A stretch of DNA of 30,326 nt, taken from Apostichopus californicus. Its lineage: Eukaryota; Echinodermata; Holothuroidea; Aspidochirotida; Stichopodidae. Made by a program: the position numbers and the translations under genes. This document shows, in pieces, positions 19,301 through 24,753 of the stretch. How positions within the stretch are numbered: the stretch's first letter is position 1; each line of letters begins with the position of its first letter. The notes beneath the pieces were generated by a model. It made no database searches and was not told the DNA's origin. It saw nothing but the letters and a program-made list of their open reading frames with translations. The stretch covers positions 1 through 30,326 of the forward strand of contig JAIPMN010007351.1 in assembly GCA_020650975.1 (NCBI GenBank), read 5' to 3'.

Positions 19301-21974
19301 ACTTACACCTCATTAGGTCAGATTACCGGCATTAGACGTTTCTTTGTGCGCGAGTCTTCACACCCTTTAAACACAAACATTTGAACCTAGAGGTGTTAAT
19401 GTTTGGAATCAAACATTCCAGTCTACTTTCAATGTAAGCATCTGGGATATCCCCCAGTAAACACTGCCCATGATCTACTGACAGTTATAAATCTACTGGG
19501 ACTGGTGTAATGGTCTTATGAGTCCTTTCCTACGAACTGTTGCTCCACATACAACATAGACGAAACAGAGTCATCGGTGTAGATTTATAAGGTTAAATGT
19601 TTGGATGAAGAGAGAACTGTAATAAATAGAACAAAATATTTCCAAGTTCCCACGATGATGCAATTTATGTCTCAAAATACTCTACATTTGATCATTTAAA
19701 CCACGAAATTGAAAAGATGGTCATTTTTATCGGGAGAGCTATTAAATGGAAGAATGAAGCAAAGGATAGGAAAGAGAGTAAACAATTAAAGTACATTTCC
19801 CTCTATCGATGAACAGAAATGCCACCTAACTGTCATGTTTCTTTGTTCAGGTAAAGAGTTCTTTGAGCAATCAAGTAGAACACCGTCGACGTTGAGTATT
19901 AACATGTTATATTTTATTGCGTAACATAGTCTTGCTGCCTAAGGAAGCCTCTGCGTAGGAGTCGGAACATGCACGATATGCATTTCTGCCAATTGTATGC
20001 CAGTACCAATTGCTATAAGTATAGTTTTCTTCCAAATACAATTATGGATTGGAATAGTCTGCCTTCAGACCTCATTAGTAGTTCCAGTGGTTCTGTAAAT
20101 CCTGTCACTCATATCAGTACTCGTGTCAGATTTAACTAATTACTCTCTTGACGTGTGTGTGGTGAGATATTGTCCCTTTTTGCGGATGTGTCACCGTAAC
20201 GAAGACGAAGAGGACAGATATAGGACAACAAGTCCAAGATTACAATGTTCATACATGGAGAGACAGGGTGAACAAGGACGAGCAGACGGCATGCTCTAAC
20301 TTATTTACCGATATGCAAATGCACAACTCAATAACAAACAGGTGCAGATTCTACAATGTAGTGCAATGTTCGCACACTTGTATCTAATGCATATTCAATA
20401 GTTAACATTACACTAACATATATATACTTACATGACTGGCAATAAAGAGCAGCTCACTGATGACAAGCCTCAGTCGTCTCACTGGTTCGCTCTTTTCAAA
20501 TTCTTGAGCAAATCCATGCTTGACATTCGCTGTGAGTGAATTTTCTTTATCTCCCAGTTTTTGTCTGGAATTGCCAAAAAAATATTGATAATGTATACTT
20601 TATAGATATATTACTGATTTGCATATATTACACAATGCAGTAAAACTACCACAATGAGAACCATGATCACTTTAAACAGGAAAACACACAAAGCATTTGG
20701 ATATTCTGCAAGCTATCTCTGCTTTTTTCACTATTTATATACTGTATTGACATAATTAAAAGACACACTTCCCTAAATAGGATAAGTCAAACCCCACAGT
20801 CATTTTGGGGAAACTTTTGAAGTTTAAAATGTAACTTCCCTTTCAAAACAATTTTGTTTTTCTGGTTTCAGATTTTGTTTAAAATGTCTAATTTATGTCA
20901 ATTCTTGTTATGTCCAAGAACTCCCATCTCTATACAGGATCTCCCCAAAAAAGGTTATATGCATTCTGCAGCAGTTCAAATCAAAATGCCCTTTGCAAAA
21001 TGAAGTGTCTCTCCCACAGATATGTAGTAAAGAATGAGGTTGCATAGCAATAAGTTAGGATTAGAGGATATCCTACTAAAGCAGAAGTTATTGCTGGTCA
21101 TTTCCATAGCGTCTAAGATCTTTCAACGTTACCCTAAATCATGCCTCAGGTAATCGTTGATAAATTGATATGAGCAAACAAAGGGGCTCAAAATTGACCA
21201 GTTGTAACGTTATCGCTGCAATGACTACTCCCCTCTCTTAAAGAAATATTCCCGCTTTTTCTTGCTTGCTTAGGCCTAGTGGTTTTTGCATCTAGCATTT
21301 GTCCGCTTCTTTATGAGTTCTGGTTTCAGAAGGTGTAGGGTATGTTTATTGTAGAAAATCACACTGATTCGCAATATTTAGGCACAATCACAATCACTTA
21401 CTGATAACCCTGGATGTCGAACAGTAAAGACAAATTCCTGTAACAGCGACAATATTTCGAATGGTTGAAAGAAACTGTGCTTGCTTCTGTCGTGATGCGT
21501 AAATGCGTTGATTATACAAGACTCCCCGCTTTGACCAACTTTGTGATTACCATTCCCAACATTGCACTTTGCCTAGCCTATGAACGCAACGTTAGGCTAC
21601 ATACATTCCGACATATGACATCAGTTAAGCGAAATACGCAAATACAGGAAAAGGAAGTTAGACTCAAGATTGCATGCATACCTCAGTTGGAGTTCTTTTC
21701 TAGCATCTTGCTCTAGTGAACTAAAGTCAACAGAGAGGAGGGCTACGATGGAGTTGACAATTTCTAATCCAGAAAGAACTTTAAGTATCTCTTTCCTCCC
21801 GCCGTTGTCTTCTATCCAAGGTTTACTGCAGTCTACGGGACAGCAAAGAGACATTCGAACGAGGCTTGCCAAAACAGGTCTCAGTTGTCGGTTAGAAAGT
21901 TGACTAATTGCTACAATATTAACAGACTGCATAGCCTCAAATACATGAGGCTTGATACTTTCTATTTCAACCAT
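1119..21974 (-). CDS. INTS2: Integrator complex subunit 2, 17 exons, 3' end outside window
   Basis: INTS2 is a helical-repeat scaffold subunit of the nuclear Integrator complex, which cleaves nascent RNA polymerase II transcripts (snRNA 3' ends, attenuated mRNAs). Joined exons: 21974-21682, 20564-20432, 18238-18145, 17638-17525, 16918-16788, 15648-15478, 14569-14388, 13163-13038, 10048-9983, 8442-8328, 7742-7674, 5464-5330, 4587-4293, 3322-3068, 2732-2531, 1941-1825, 1362-1119. They total 2742 nt (914 codons) with no internal stop; every intron is GT-AG and every phase matches. The product follows human INTS2, as I recall it, from start to about residue 925, with signatures NSIVALLSVDF, NGERQDEDSLGGRRRT, LFTQEVFTEQ and GFLPVHCVYHLL. 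The ATG has a good context (AATATGG), and a TAG lies in frame nine bases upstream. The remaining roughly 290 codons should lie left of position 1. Introns are loaded with minisatellites and transposon fragments; no exon looks broken. Confidence 0.96.
1825..1941 (-). CDS. INTS2: INTS2 exon 16
   Basis: Residues 794-833, found by phase and similarity because the longest frame here is wrong. It reads LKTMTVNALSHSKPLINF, then EEDLIVDPLIILRCDLRVFR (human LWVMTVNALQPSIKFV and NDLMIDPLIVLRCDQRVHR). The acceptor is ATTCACAG and the donor is TTCAG|GTGAGG. It ends two bases into an Arg codon. Confidence 0.94.
2183..2231 (-). other. G-quadruplex-prone tract in INTS2 intron 15
   Basis: The plus strand is a run of C-tracts separated by AC, TA and CACA. 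The minus strand, which is the INTS2 transcript strand, therefore has at least six runs of three or more G with 2-3 base loops (pattern GGGGG-TGT-GGGG-TA-GGG-TGT-GGGG). This satisfies the usual intramolecular G4 rule. It lies about 240 bases upstream of the exon 16 acceptor. Confidence 0.75.
2531..2732 (-). CDS. INTS2: INTS2 exon 15
   Basis: Residues 727-794. It reads FQMVQSDSALVISLLEQLQL, then YADVIVESLKLLLESNVPLK and WKQLNIEMPRR (human VMQIIEHLTLLSASELIPYA, LTSNMSQLLNSGVPRR, WMVLNTVMPRR). The acceptor is TTTTGACAG and the donor is AAGAAG|GTATGG. It ends two bases into the last Arg codon. Confidence 0.93.
3068..3322 (-). CDS. INTS2: INTS2 exon 14
   Basis: Residues 642-727. It starts at AAATAG|TTATC and reads HQKPEPYSTKVLSQLPIKYL, then LLRLLVTHYPHLCLVEDWMD (human QRKPKSYSSSLMDQIPIKFL and LLRLLATNYPHLCIVDDWIC). 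The first Met in the longest frame is internal; phase and similarity extend the exon about 40 bases upstream. The donor is AAAAG|GTAAAA. It ends one base into an Ala codon. Confidence 0.94.
3868..4290 (+). mobile_element. LINE ORF2 C-terminal end plus 3' UTR, CR1/L2/jockey-like, in intron 13
   Basis: The plus strand reads LVNNAAMRDFKRI, HPLHNELKSVL, then after one in-frame stop (TGA at about 4068) TVRFKNSFVYRAAIF. This resembles the reverse-transcriptase C-terminus of non-LTR elements (HPLH, then RT-RFKNSF). A T-rich tail follows and ends TTTTTAATAAACTTGAAAC with AATAAA at 4275-4280, typical of a LINE 3' terminus. It is 5'-truncated and non-functional. Orientation is opposite to INTS2, and the 3' end touches the exon 13 donor. 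Confidence 0.65.
4293..4587 (-). CDS. INTS2: INTS2 exon 13
   Basis: Residues 544-642, the largest internal exon. It reads DWIYQQMLHCSTPLHPILPS, then LTEQEILSVF and SQLLMLYYLLLYEDCLLTNT (human DWIYRQLCETSTPLHPQLLP, VTEQEILNIF, AQLLVLYYILSYEEALLANT). The acceptor is ATTCACAG and the donor is CTTC|GTAAGT. The 3' tail of an opposite-strand LINE fragment begins within a few bases of this donor. Confidence 0.95.
4832..4851. repeat. Short perfect hairpin in intron 12
   Basis: CCTTCATG and CATGAAGG form perfect 8-bp arms around a 4-base loop. No flanking element is recognised; it may be chance. Confidence 0.4.
5330..5464 (-). CDS. INTS2: INTS2 exon 12 (parent of the splice-site array)
   Basis: Residues 499-543, exactly 45 codons. 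It begins VVAAHAVTVAVTSGLSAS, then GFLPVHCVYHLLKSRAF, matching human VVTAHAVRVPVTSNLSAN and GFLPIHCIYQLLRSRSF. The acceptor is CTCTGTGTAG and the donor is AAG|GTAGAT. The acceptor and the first 36 coding bases are repeated in tandem through intron 11. This copy is assigned as the real exon because only it continues past the Thr codon into conserved INTS2 sequence and reaches a donor. Confidence 0.94.
5430..6770 (-). repeat. Tandem array of duplicated 3' splice sites from INTS2 exon 12
   Basis: Units are marked by TGGGCAGCC or TGGACAGCC on the plus strand at 5451, 5566, 5677, 5788, 5899, 6003, 6110, 6217, 6321, 6428, 6535 and 6642, with a decayed thirteenth near 6737. Spacings are 115, 111, 111, 111, 104, 107, 107, 104, 107, 107, 107 and 95. 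On the transcript strand each unit holds a pyrimidine tract, an AG, and a copy of the first 36 coding bases of exon 12 (VVAAHAVTVAVT and variants), then joins TCTATCCCC-type intron sequence. The first copy is the true exon. All later copies through the twelfth keep the AG. No copy in the array has a good donor. Confidence 0.95.
7674..7742 (-). CDS. INTS2: INTS2 exon 11 (69 nt)
   Basis: Residues 476-498, exactly 23 codons. It reads IAISTNSLAKIRLLFTQEV then FTEQ, matching human IVIKPSSLSRMKTIFTQEI and FTEQ. The acceptor is CTCCATCAG and the donor is CAA|GTAAGA. Confidence 0.94.
7951..8316. repeat. About 32-bp minisatellite in intron 10, beside the exon 10 donor
   Basis: Repeats of CCTAACACAGGTTAATTTG followed by TAACTTTCTATGG run from 7957. 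They pass into a shorter degenerate pattern (CCTAACATAACATTG, about 8175-8290) and end with GCCTAACACAGGT at 8305-8317. The exon 10 donor is at 8327-8326, so the array begins about 11 bases into the intron. Confidence 0.9.
8328..8442 (-). CDS. INTS2: INTS2 exon 10
   Basis: Residues 437-475. It reads KSGISASFSEMLLLMAIHF then HSNQVQVVLDLISTTIGMK, matching human TSGVSASFGEMLLLVAMYF and HSNQLSAIIDLVCSTLGMK. The acceptor is TGTTACAG and the donor is AAG|GTACAG. A 32-bp tandem array in intron 10 begins about 11 bases after the donor. Confidence 0.95.
8600..9036 (+). mobile_element. Decayed L2/CR1-like LINE 3' end in intron 9
   Basis: One plus-strand frame gives LSMQYWLPVEYQI, a stop, then FKILVFVFKSLHKEAVYYL. 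This is the classic L2/CR1 block (LHWLPV-RI-FKILLL-FKSLHG-AP-YL) near the end of the reverse-transcriptase ORF. Several stops break it. A TTATTGTTGTCGTTG-type simple tract and AATAAAGC at 9023-9030 form the likely 3' end. It is 5'-truncated. Confidence 0.7.
9213..9286. repeat. 16-bp tandem repeat, about 5 copies, in intron 9
   Basis: GCATATATTGTCATTT-type units recur five times (variants ending CAGTT, CATTA, CATTT), the last partial. Confidence 0.9.
9983..10048 (-). CDS. INTS2: INTS2 exon 9 (66 nt micro-exon)
   Basis: Residues 415-437. Only 66 nt long, it was found by phase and similarity: VDSQVVLEWIHWLVDEGPEF corresponds to human EQEQLMVVWLSWMIKEEAYF. The acceptor is TTCCACAG and the donor is GAAAG|GTAAAT. 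It lies isolated between a 3-kb intron filled with tandem repeats and a 1.5-kb intron. Confidence 0.9.
10144..10600. mobile_element. Possible MITE with 14-bp inverted ends in intron 8
   Basis: The left end GCATACTCCTATTA and the reverse complement of the right end, GCATACCCCCATTA, match at 12 of 14 positions over a 457-bp span with no coding content. No convincing target-site duplication flanks it, so the boundaries are uncertain. Confidence 0.35.
10837..12115. repeat. 31-bp minisatellite, about 41 copies, in intron 8
   Basis: The unit is about 31 bp: CACATCCCTGGCCTGCACTA then TCATAGACTTT. Units at about 10950-11250 carry CAGATCCC instead of CACATCCC. A rarer variant (ACCTGCACTATAATAGACTG then TTACAT) sits at 11371, 11586 and 11771, which shows duplication of 6-7 unit blocks. 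Confidence 0.97.
12363..12845. repeat. About 30-bp minisatellite, about 16 copies, in intron 8
   Basis: The unit is TGACTCTGATCTGTCTTGTG then TTTTATGACA, with shorter forms lacking CT (GATGTCT). It is unrelated in sequence to the 31-bp array about 250 bases away in the same intron. Confidence 0.93.
13038..13163 (-). CDS. INTS2: INTS2 exon 8
   Basis: Residues 373-415. Read in the phase set by exon 7 it gives HHLLRLLTSHPPPTSGGIRF and LNMSLCMLLACPSLV, matching human QLLQLMTSRPPATPAGVRFV and SLSFCMLLAFSTLV. The longest open frame here is a different, wrong one. The acceptor is CCTACAG and the donor is GTCAA|GTAATA. It ends two bases into an Asn codon. Confidence 0.93.
14388..14569 (-). CDS. INTS2: INTS2 exon 7
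   Basis: Residues 313-373. It contains SFVSILSQLRGYLLNEV and EGSAIMRLFCALKVMAGLK, matching human VLWQMRRQLLLELM and KASALLRLYCALMGIAGLK. The segment between these blocks is about 15 residues shorter than in the human protein. The acceptor is CTTTACAG. The donor is CTAAA|GTAAGT, so the exon ends two bases into the Lys codon that exon 8 completes. Confidence 0.93.
14778..15259. mobile_element. Non-autonomous hAT-like element in intron 6
   Basis: The left end CAGGGATGTGCCCATG and the right end CTGGGCACATCCCTG form an inverted pair of about 14 bp. The flanks CATTAC at 14772-14777 and 15260-15265 are identical, a 6-bp direct repeat. The interior has CGCCCAGCACT-type motifs near the left end and no transposase. 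CAGGG-type ends suggest hAT, but hAT normally makes an 8-bp duplication, so the superfamily is provisional. Confidence 0.7.
15478..15648 (-). CDS. INTS2: INTS2 exon 6
   Basis: Residues 256-312, exactly 57 codons. It reads VEHCRLPSLAVALTLDYS, then VSFISGLLLSNNTSVRSWF, matching human VEECHLPGLGVALTLDHT and VCFVSGLLLGTNAKVRTWF. The acceptor is GTTCAG and the donor is AAG|GTCAGT. Confidence 0.95.
16430..16700 (-). mobile_element. CR1/L2-like LINE ORF2 C-terminal fragment in intron 5
   Basis: The minus strand reads GHCLKLQKSQSRINIKH, NLFSSRVVNEWNG, one stop (TAG at about 16590), PEKVVLASSVNGFTREKHF, then a terminal stop. This is the RGHSLKL / FSQRVVN-WN-LP-EVV motif that ends many LINE ORF2 proteins. 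Orientation is the same as INTS2. No 3' terminal repeat was identified; the fragment is truncated. Confidence 0.75.
16788..16918 (-). CDS. INTS2: INTS2 exon 5
   Basis: Residues 212-255. It carries the most conserved block in the window, VNGERQDEDSLGGRRRTE, followed by AMNPSQALPVRALT (human NGERQDEESLGGRRRTD and KMNPSQALKVRGMV). The acceptor is TCAAAG; the start is fixed by phase, since G from exon 4 plus TT gives Val and then CRYLIVNG (human VCRGLIKNG). The donor is ACG|GTAAGG. The reading frame stays open past the donor into intron 5, so a naive frame overextends here. Confidence 0.94.
17525..17638 (-). CDS. INTS2: INTS2 exon 4
   Basis: Residues 174-212. It reads ELPSLLPMEKMASILLRV then LCRLIANVSDSFTQ, matching human ELPSLLPIVDVAEALLHV and LCLLVANVPDSFNE. 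The acceptor is TGTTAACAG and the donor is CAGG|GTAAGC. It ends with the first base of a Val codon (GTT with exon 5). Confidence 0.94.
17882..18010 (+). mobile_element. Lone hAT-like terminus in intron 3
   Basis: CAGGGGCGGACTGGCAGACC matches the start of common animal hAT-type non-autonomous elements (CAGGGGCGGACTGGCC). No partner end was seen before exon 3, so this is a truncated copy whose right limit is a guess. Confidence 0.5.
18145..18238 (-). CDS. INTS2: INTS2 exon 3
   Basis: Residues 143-174. It reads ESAVFTQRPCELFENEVF then LDEVSDVLCIAQA, matching human SSELFESPVYLEEAADVLCILQA. The acceptor is AATTTCAG and the donor is GCAG|GTCAGT. It ends one base into a Glu codon that exon 4 completes. 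Confidence 0.93.
18373..18445. repeat. Two-copy direct repeat of about 40 bp in intron 2
   Basis: Two adjacent copies share AAAAACATAATT, AGTTTTGA and ATACACTTGAAA with small differences. It is a minor local duplication. Confidence 0.7.
19980..20222 (+). mobile_element. LINE ORF2 C-terminal fragment in intron 2
   Basis: The plus strand is open for 52 codons, reading TNCYKYSFLPNTIMDWNSLP then SDLISSSSGS, with its stop at 20137-20139. The Y-KYSF-P-TI-WN-LP pattern is the C-terminal signature of CR1/L2/jockey-type reverse transcriptases. Downstream CACCGTAACGAAGACGAAG resembles a LINE 3' UTR. It is 5'-truncated and antisense to INTS2. Confidence 0.75.
20432..20564 (-). CDS. INTS2: INTS2 exon 2
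   Basis: Residues 98-142. The acceptor is AATTCCAG and the donor is CAT|GTAAGT. The exon completes the split Arg codon and reads through VRRLRLVISELLFIASH, matching human SPRRLRLVLSELLAIMNK. It ends in phase 0. At 44 codons plus one base it is shorter than the default open-frame cut-off and was found by family similarity and splice phase. Confidence 0.92.
21682..21974 (-). CDS. INTS2: INTS2 exon 1 (start codon)
   Basis: This exon encodes residues 1-98 and ends two bases into an Arg codon (AG|GTATGC donor). It contains VFEAMQSVNIV and GLEIVNSIVALLSVDFSSLE, the N-terminal INTS2 signature (human AFEAMQKVDVV and GVEAVNSIVALLSVDFHALE). The start is supported by an in-frame TAG at 21983-21981 and by A at -3 and G at +4. 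That same TAG sits in TTTTATTAG, which could instead be the acceptor of a 5'-UTR intron; the sequence alone does not decide. Confidence 0.95.
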
Positions 21975-22110
21975 ATTCAGCTAATAAAATGAACAATTTG
22001 TCATAAAGTCTGCTCATCCTTTGACTTATGTGCTCCGGGGACTGTCATGACAATTAATGATCACAGTAACGTTTATAAAGAAGTTAGCGAACTATATACA
22101 GCAGCCACTT

Positions 22111-22368
22111 ACCTGCTTGAAGGTAGCGGACAATAAGAGCGGACAATAAGAGCAGACTATAAGGAGAAAAGAGAAGAGCGCCATCTAATTTCTAGCAGAC
22201 AAAAAGCAACGGTGAAGGTACAGTGGTACTCAATAATTGTTTGTAAATCAAATTTAAGGTACAGTTCATATCACTAATGAAATGTTTATAATTAATAATC
22301 TTTAATTTTTCTGCTCTTATTGTCCGCTCTTAATGTCCGCTATTAATGTCAGCTACCTTCAAGCAGGT
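22111..22368. mobile_element. 258-bp MITE with perfect inverted ends and 9-bp target duplication
   Basis: It begins ACCTGCTTGAAGGTAGC and ends with its exact reverse complement (17 bp). CAGCCACTT flanks it at 22102-22110 and 22369-22377. Inside the ends a 15-bp subterminal motif, GCGGACAATAAGAGC, occurs twice on the left and about three times inverted on the right. There is no coding capacity. A 9-bp duplication fits Mutator-like or Merlin elements better than hAT (8) or piggyBac (4). It lies about 140 bp upstream of the INTS2 start codon, on the promoter side. Confidence 0.88.
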
Positions 22369-22424
22369 CAGCCACTTCCATGGGAGCACCTCTAACTGAG
22401 GGCGTAAATCAATGACTGTCACTC

Positions 22425-22450
22425 CAGAGCCGTATATCACTATATACGGC
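22425..22450. repeat. Palindromic 26-mer, copy 1
   Basis: CAGAGCCGTATATCACTATA then TACGGC contains CCGTATAT and ATATACGG as perfect inverted 8-bp arms around four bases. A second copy with two mismatches is at 25090-25115. It may be a transposon end or a conserved site. Confidence 0.6.
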
Positions 22451-23177
22451 CCTGCATTCCACCAGAGTAAGTTAAAGTTCCTTTCCATTACGATAATGGA
22501 CCAGTGATTTTAAAGGGACCGACAACTTCTGTGTAGTTGCATCACTGTGTGCGGAGGGGGGAGGCATGACATGGTATGGCCCTCCTCCATCGTCACACAG
22601 GGGAAAAGGTTTAGTCGGGGATTTTTTCCAAACTTCCAAATGCTTTTATTAACACAATAGTGCGTCTAGTTATAACTAGATTATGCCTTATAAGGCATAA
22701 TTTAAAGTCTAAATATGCCACTGAGTGCACAATTTGATGTCTATTTTCTTTCTGGGGGAGCCCCCCCCCCCCCACATGTCCATAAAGATTCATGCCCCTA
22801 CCAGTATCAGTATACCCATAGTTCACATGCACATGGCACACGAAGCCACATGCAACCTGGCAACCATACTGCTTTCGTCTCTCAGGCGAGTGTATGCAGG
22901 AGCACTTTGATTTTGAAGCACAGAAATAAATGTCAAAAAAGGTAATTACTATGAAATTGTGAAACTTGCAATGCGTTTGCAATCCTCCCTCCCTCTCCAC
23001 TCTGCGGACACCCCTGGTCACATCGAATTAATACATATTATTGACATGATCTGCCAGACGTTAGCTGCTAATGGACGATATATTTATATGAAAGTTTATC
23101 CAAACAGTCAAATCAAGTTCCACAGACATGAGATGCGCGATCGACCATGAATTCACAAAAGGTGTGTCAATTCGTTA

Positions 23178-23221
23178 TACCATACGGAGCTATAAACAGT
23201 CTGTTTATAGTTCCATGGTTA
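23178..23221. repeat. Strong hairpin
   Basis: GGAGCTATAAACAG and CTGTTTATAGTTCC pair (13 of 14) around a single T, and flanking ACCAT and ATGGT extend the stem to about 20 bp with a two-base bulge. No open frame overlaps it. It may be the relic of a foldback element. Confidence 0.65.
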
Positions 23222-23962
23222 TACTAATATAATGGTGTCAATGATGAATTGGTAGCCACTGGTTACTACTTTTGTTCAAGAACATTAGACAGAATTCACT
23301 GAACCGTTGTCTGTTTTCAAAGAGAGAAATACGTATACATTGTAAGTTTAAACTAATTAACTTTTCTTACAAACGATGAAGGTGACAGACAAGGTCAAAG
23401 ACACATGTATGACCTTAATTGGATCTATTCTACTGTTCCATGGAAAGACTACTCCCTTCTTTCGTTTTCCATATAGCTAGTCTGTCGAAACAGAGTATTT
23501 CACAAAATAATATCAGTGCTAGAAACCCAAACACCGAACCGTTATAAGTACAACACAAAAATATACTGTATTCGACTAAGTATACAGAGTGTCGCTCTCT
23601 GCACGACCCCCCCCCCTCCATTCCACTCCATTCAATCAACGTTCACCCCTCCCCCTCATACCCCTTCTAGTCCAAGATATTCCCTGTTATGTTATTAAAG
23701 TATGTATAGGGAAAAGTCAATTTCACACTTTTCACATGACAGAAAACTTGATTGCATATGACGGTGATGTCAATTTAAAATGGCGCACTATAATATAGTT
23801 ATTCTTGTTTATCTGCACTAATGATGCTGTGAGGTAGGTCTATTATCACCATTAATTATCAACTGGACTGTATTGACATTATGTTTTTGTGAATACAGAT
23901 GAGTGCACACACCTATTGCTTGAACGTCCTCGGAAGCAAAGGTTTGAAATCAACAGCAGGTC

Positions 23963-24038
23963 GTTGGTTAGGTGAGGCCCTGTCAATCTTTCACTCATAA
24001 AATCTGGCCCATTCATTCAAAAAGGTTGCCCACCCCTG
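23963..24038 (-). mobile_element. Lone hAT terminus
   Basis: The minus strand starts CAGGGGTGGGCAACCTTTTT at 24038, a very common hAT terminal sequence, followed by a GGGCCAGATTTTATGAG-type continuation. No mate was found to the left, so the copy is truncated and its left limit is approximate. Confidence 0.6.
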
Positions 24039-24399
24039 CTATAATGCCTATATCTGAGGCCCTGGGGTCATTCCTTTACCGACTTGGTGCAATATAATGT
24101 GCCCATTTCGAAGTAAATTTATTCACAGATTTTTTGTTGTCATAGGTTCGAACAAATGAGGGGTATTCTATCCTGAAACATAGGGCAAAATGGGGCTGGG
24201 GTTCCAGTTCGCCGCATCATTTGTCAACTTGCACTGGGTTCTAATGTTCATGTCAATTGGCATCACTAATAAAAGAAATACTCCACCAAAAATTAAGGTC
24301 GCATGAACTTTATTGCAGATTTCCTGAGTGACGAATTTGTAGTTTTCTCCCGAAATCACGCAACTAGATGGCTGCTATCCAGCCTGGCAAGTGCCATCT

Positions 24400-24753
24400 C
24401 CAGCGATCTGGCAGGTATTGAAGTCTGAAATTTTCTTGGTACGCTGCGCGCCAACCGATGGTGGCGCTCCGCTTAGATAGTACTTACGGCTGGAATACTC
24501 GAATCGATTACGTCCCCCCCACGTTTCAAATCGGATTGACGCCCCTGCGGCAAGGGCGGAATCAGGATTTAAGAATAAGATGTAGTGTGGCATCATGGAA
24601 GTATTGAAACCGACTCCCGATGTAGGGGAGGGGGCGTGTCACACTTCATCCCAGCAAACTTCAAATTGTACTTATATCTTCTTTTGATGTTTTATATGTG
24701 AGGTCCGAAAATTGGAGATGTGGTGGGGAGTGCAACTCCTGGATCCGCGCCTG
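24400..24753. mobile_element. Nested hAT-like termini
   Basis: A minus-strand terminus, CAGGGGCGTCAATCC, begins at 24547. Three bases further a plus-strand CAAGGGCGGAATCAGGA starts at 24551. Its possible mate, the reverse complement of CAGGCGCGGATCCAGGA, ends at 24753 (13 of 17 matching). No target duplication was found for either, so the stretch is read as decayed nested MITEs with uncertain limits. Confidence 0.4.

Larger units (their letters stand above)
22378..23950. other. Non-coding interval upstream of INTS2
   Basis: No gene is recognised; short open frames here are composition artefacts. It contains a palindromic 26-mer (22425-22450), a run of 13 C (22761-22773), a hairpin (23178-23221) and C-rich tracts (23606-23660). 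The INTS2 promoter probably lies near the left edge of this stretch or within the 140 bp before it, but no core element is clear. Confidence 0.5.

Noticed and set aside
22611-23021. 136-codon minus-strand frame and overlapping plus-strand frames
   Set aside because: No family resemblance; they run through a 13-base C run and low-complexity sequence upstream of INTS2.
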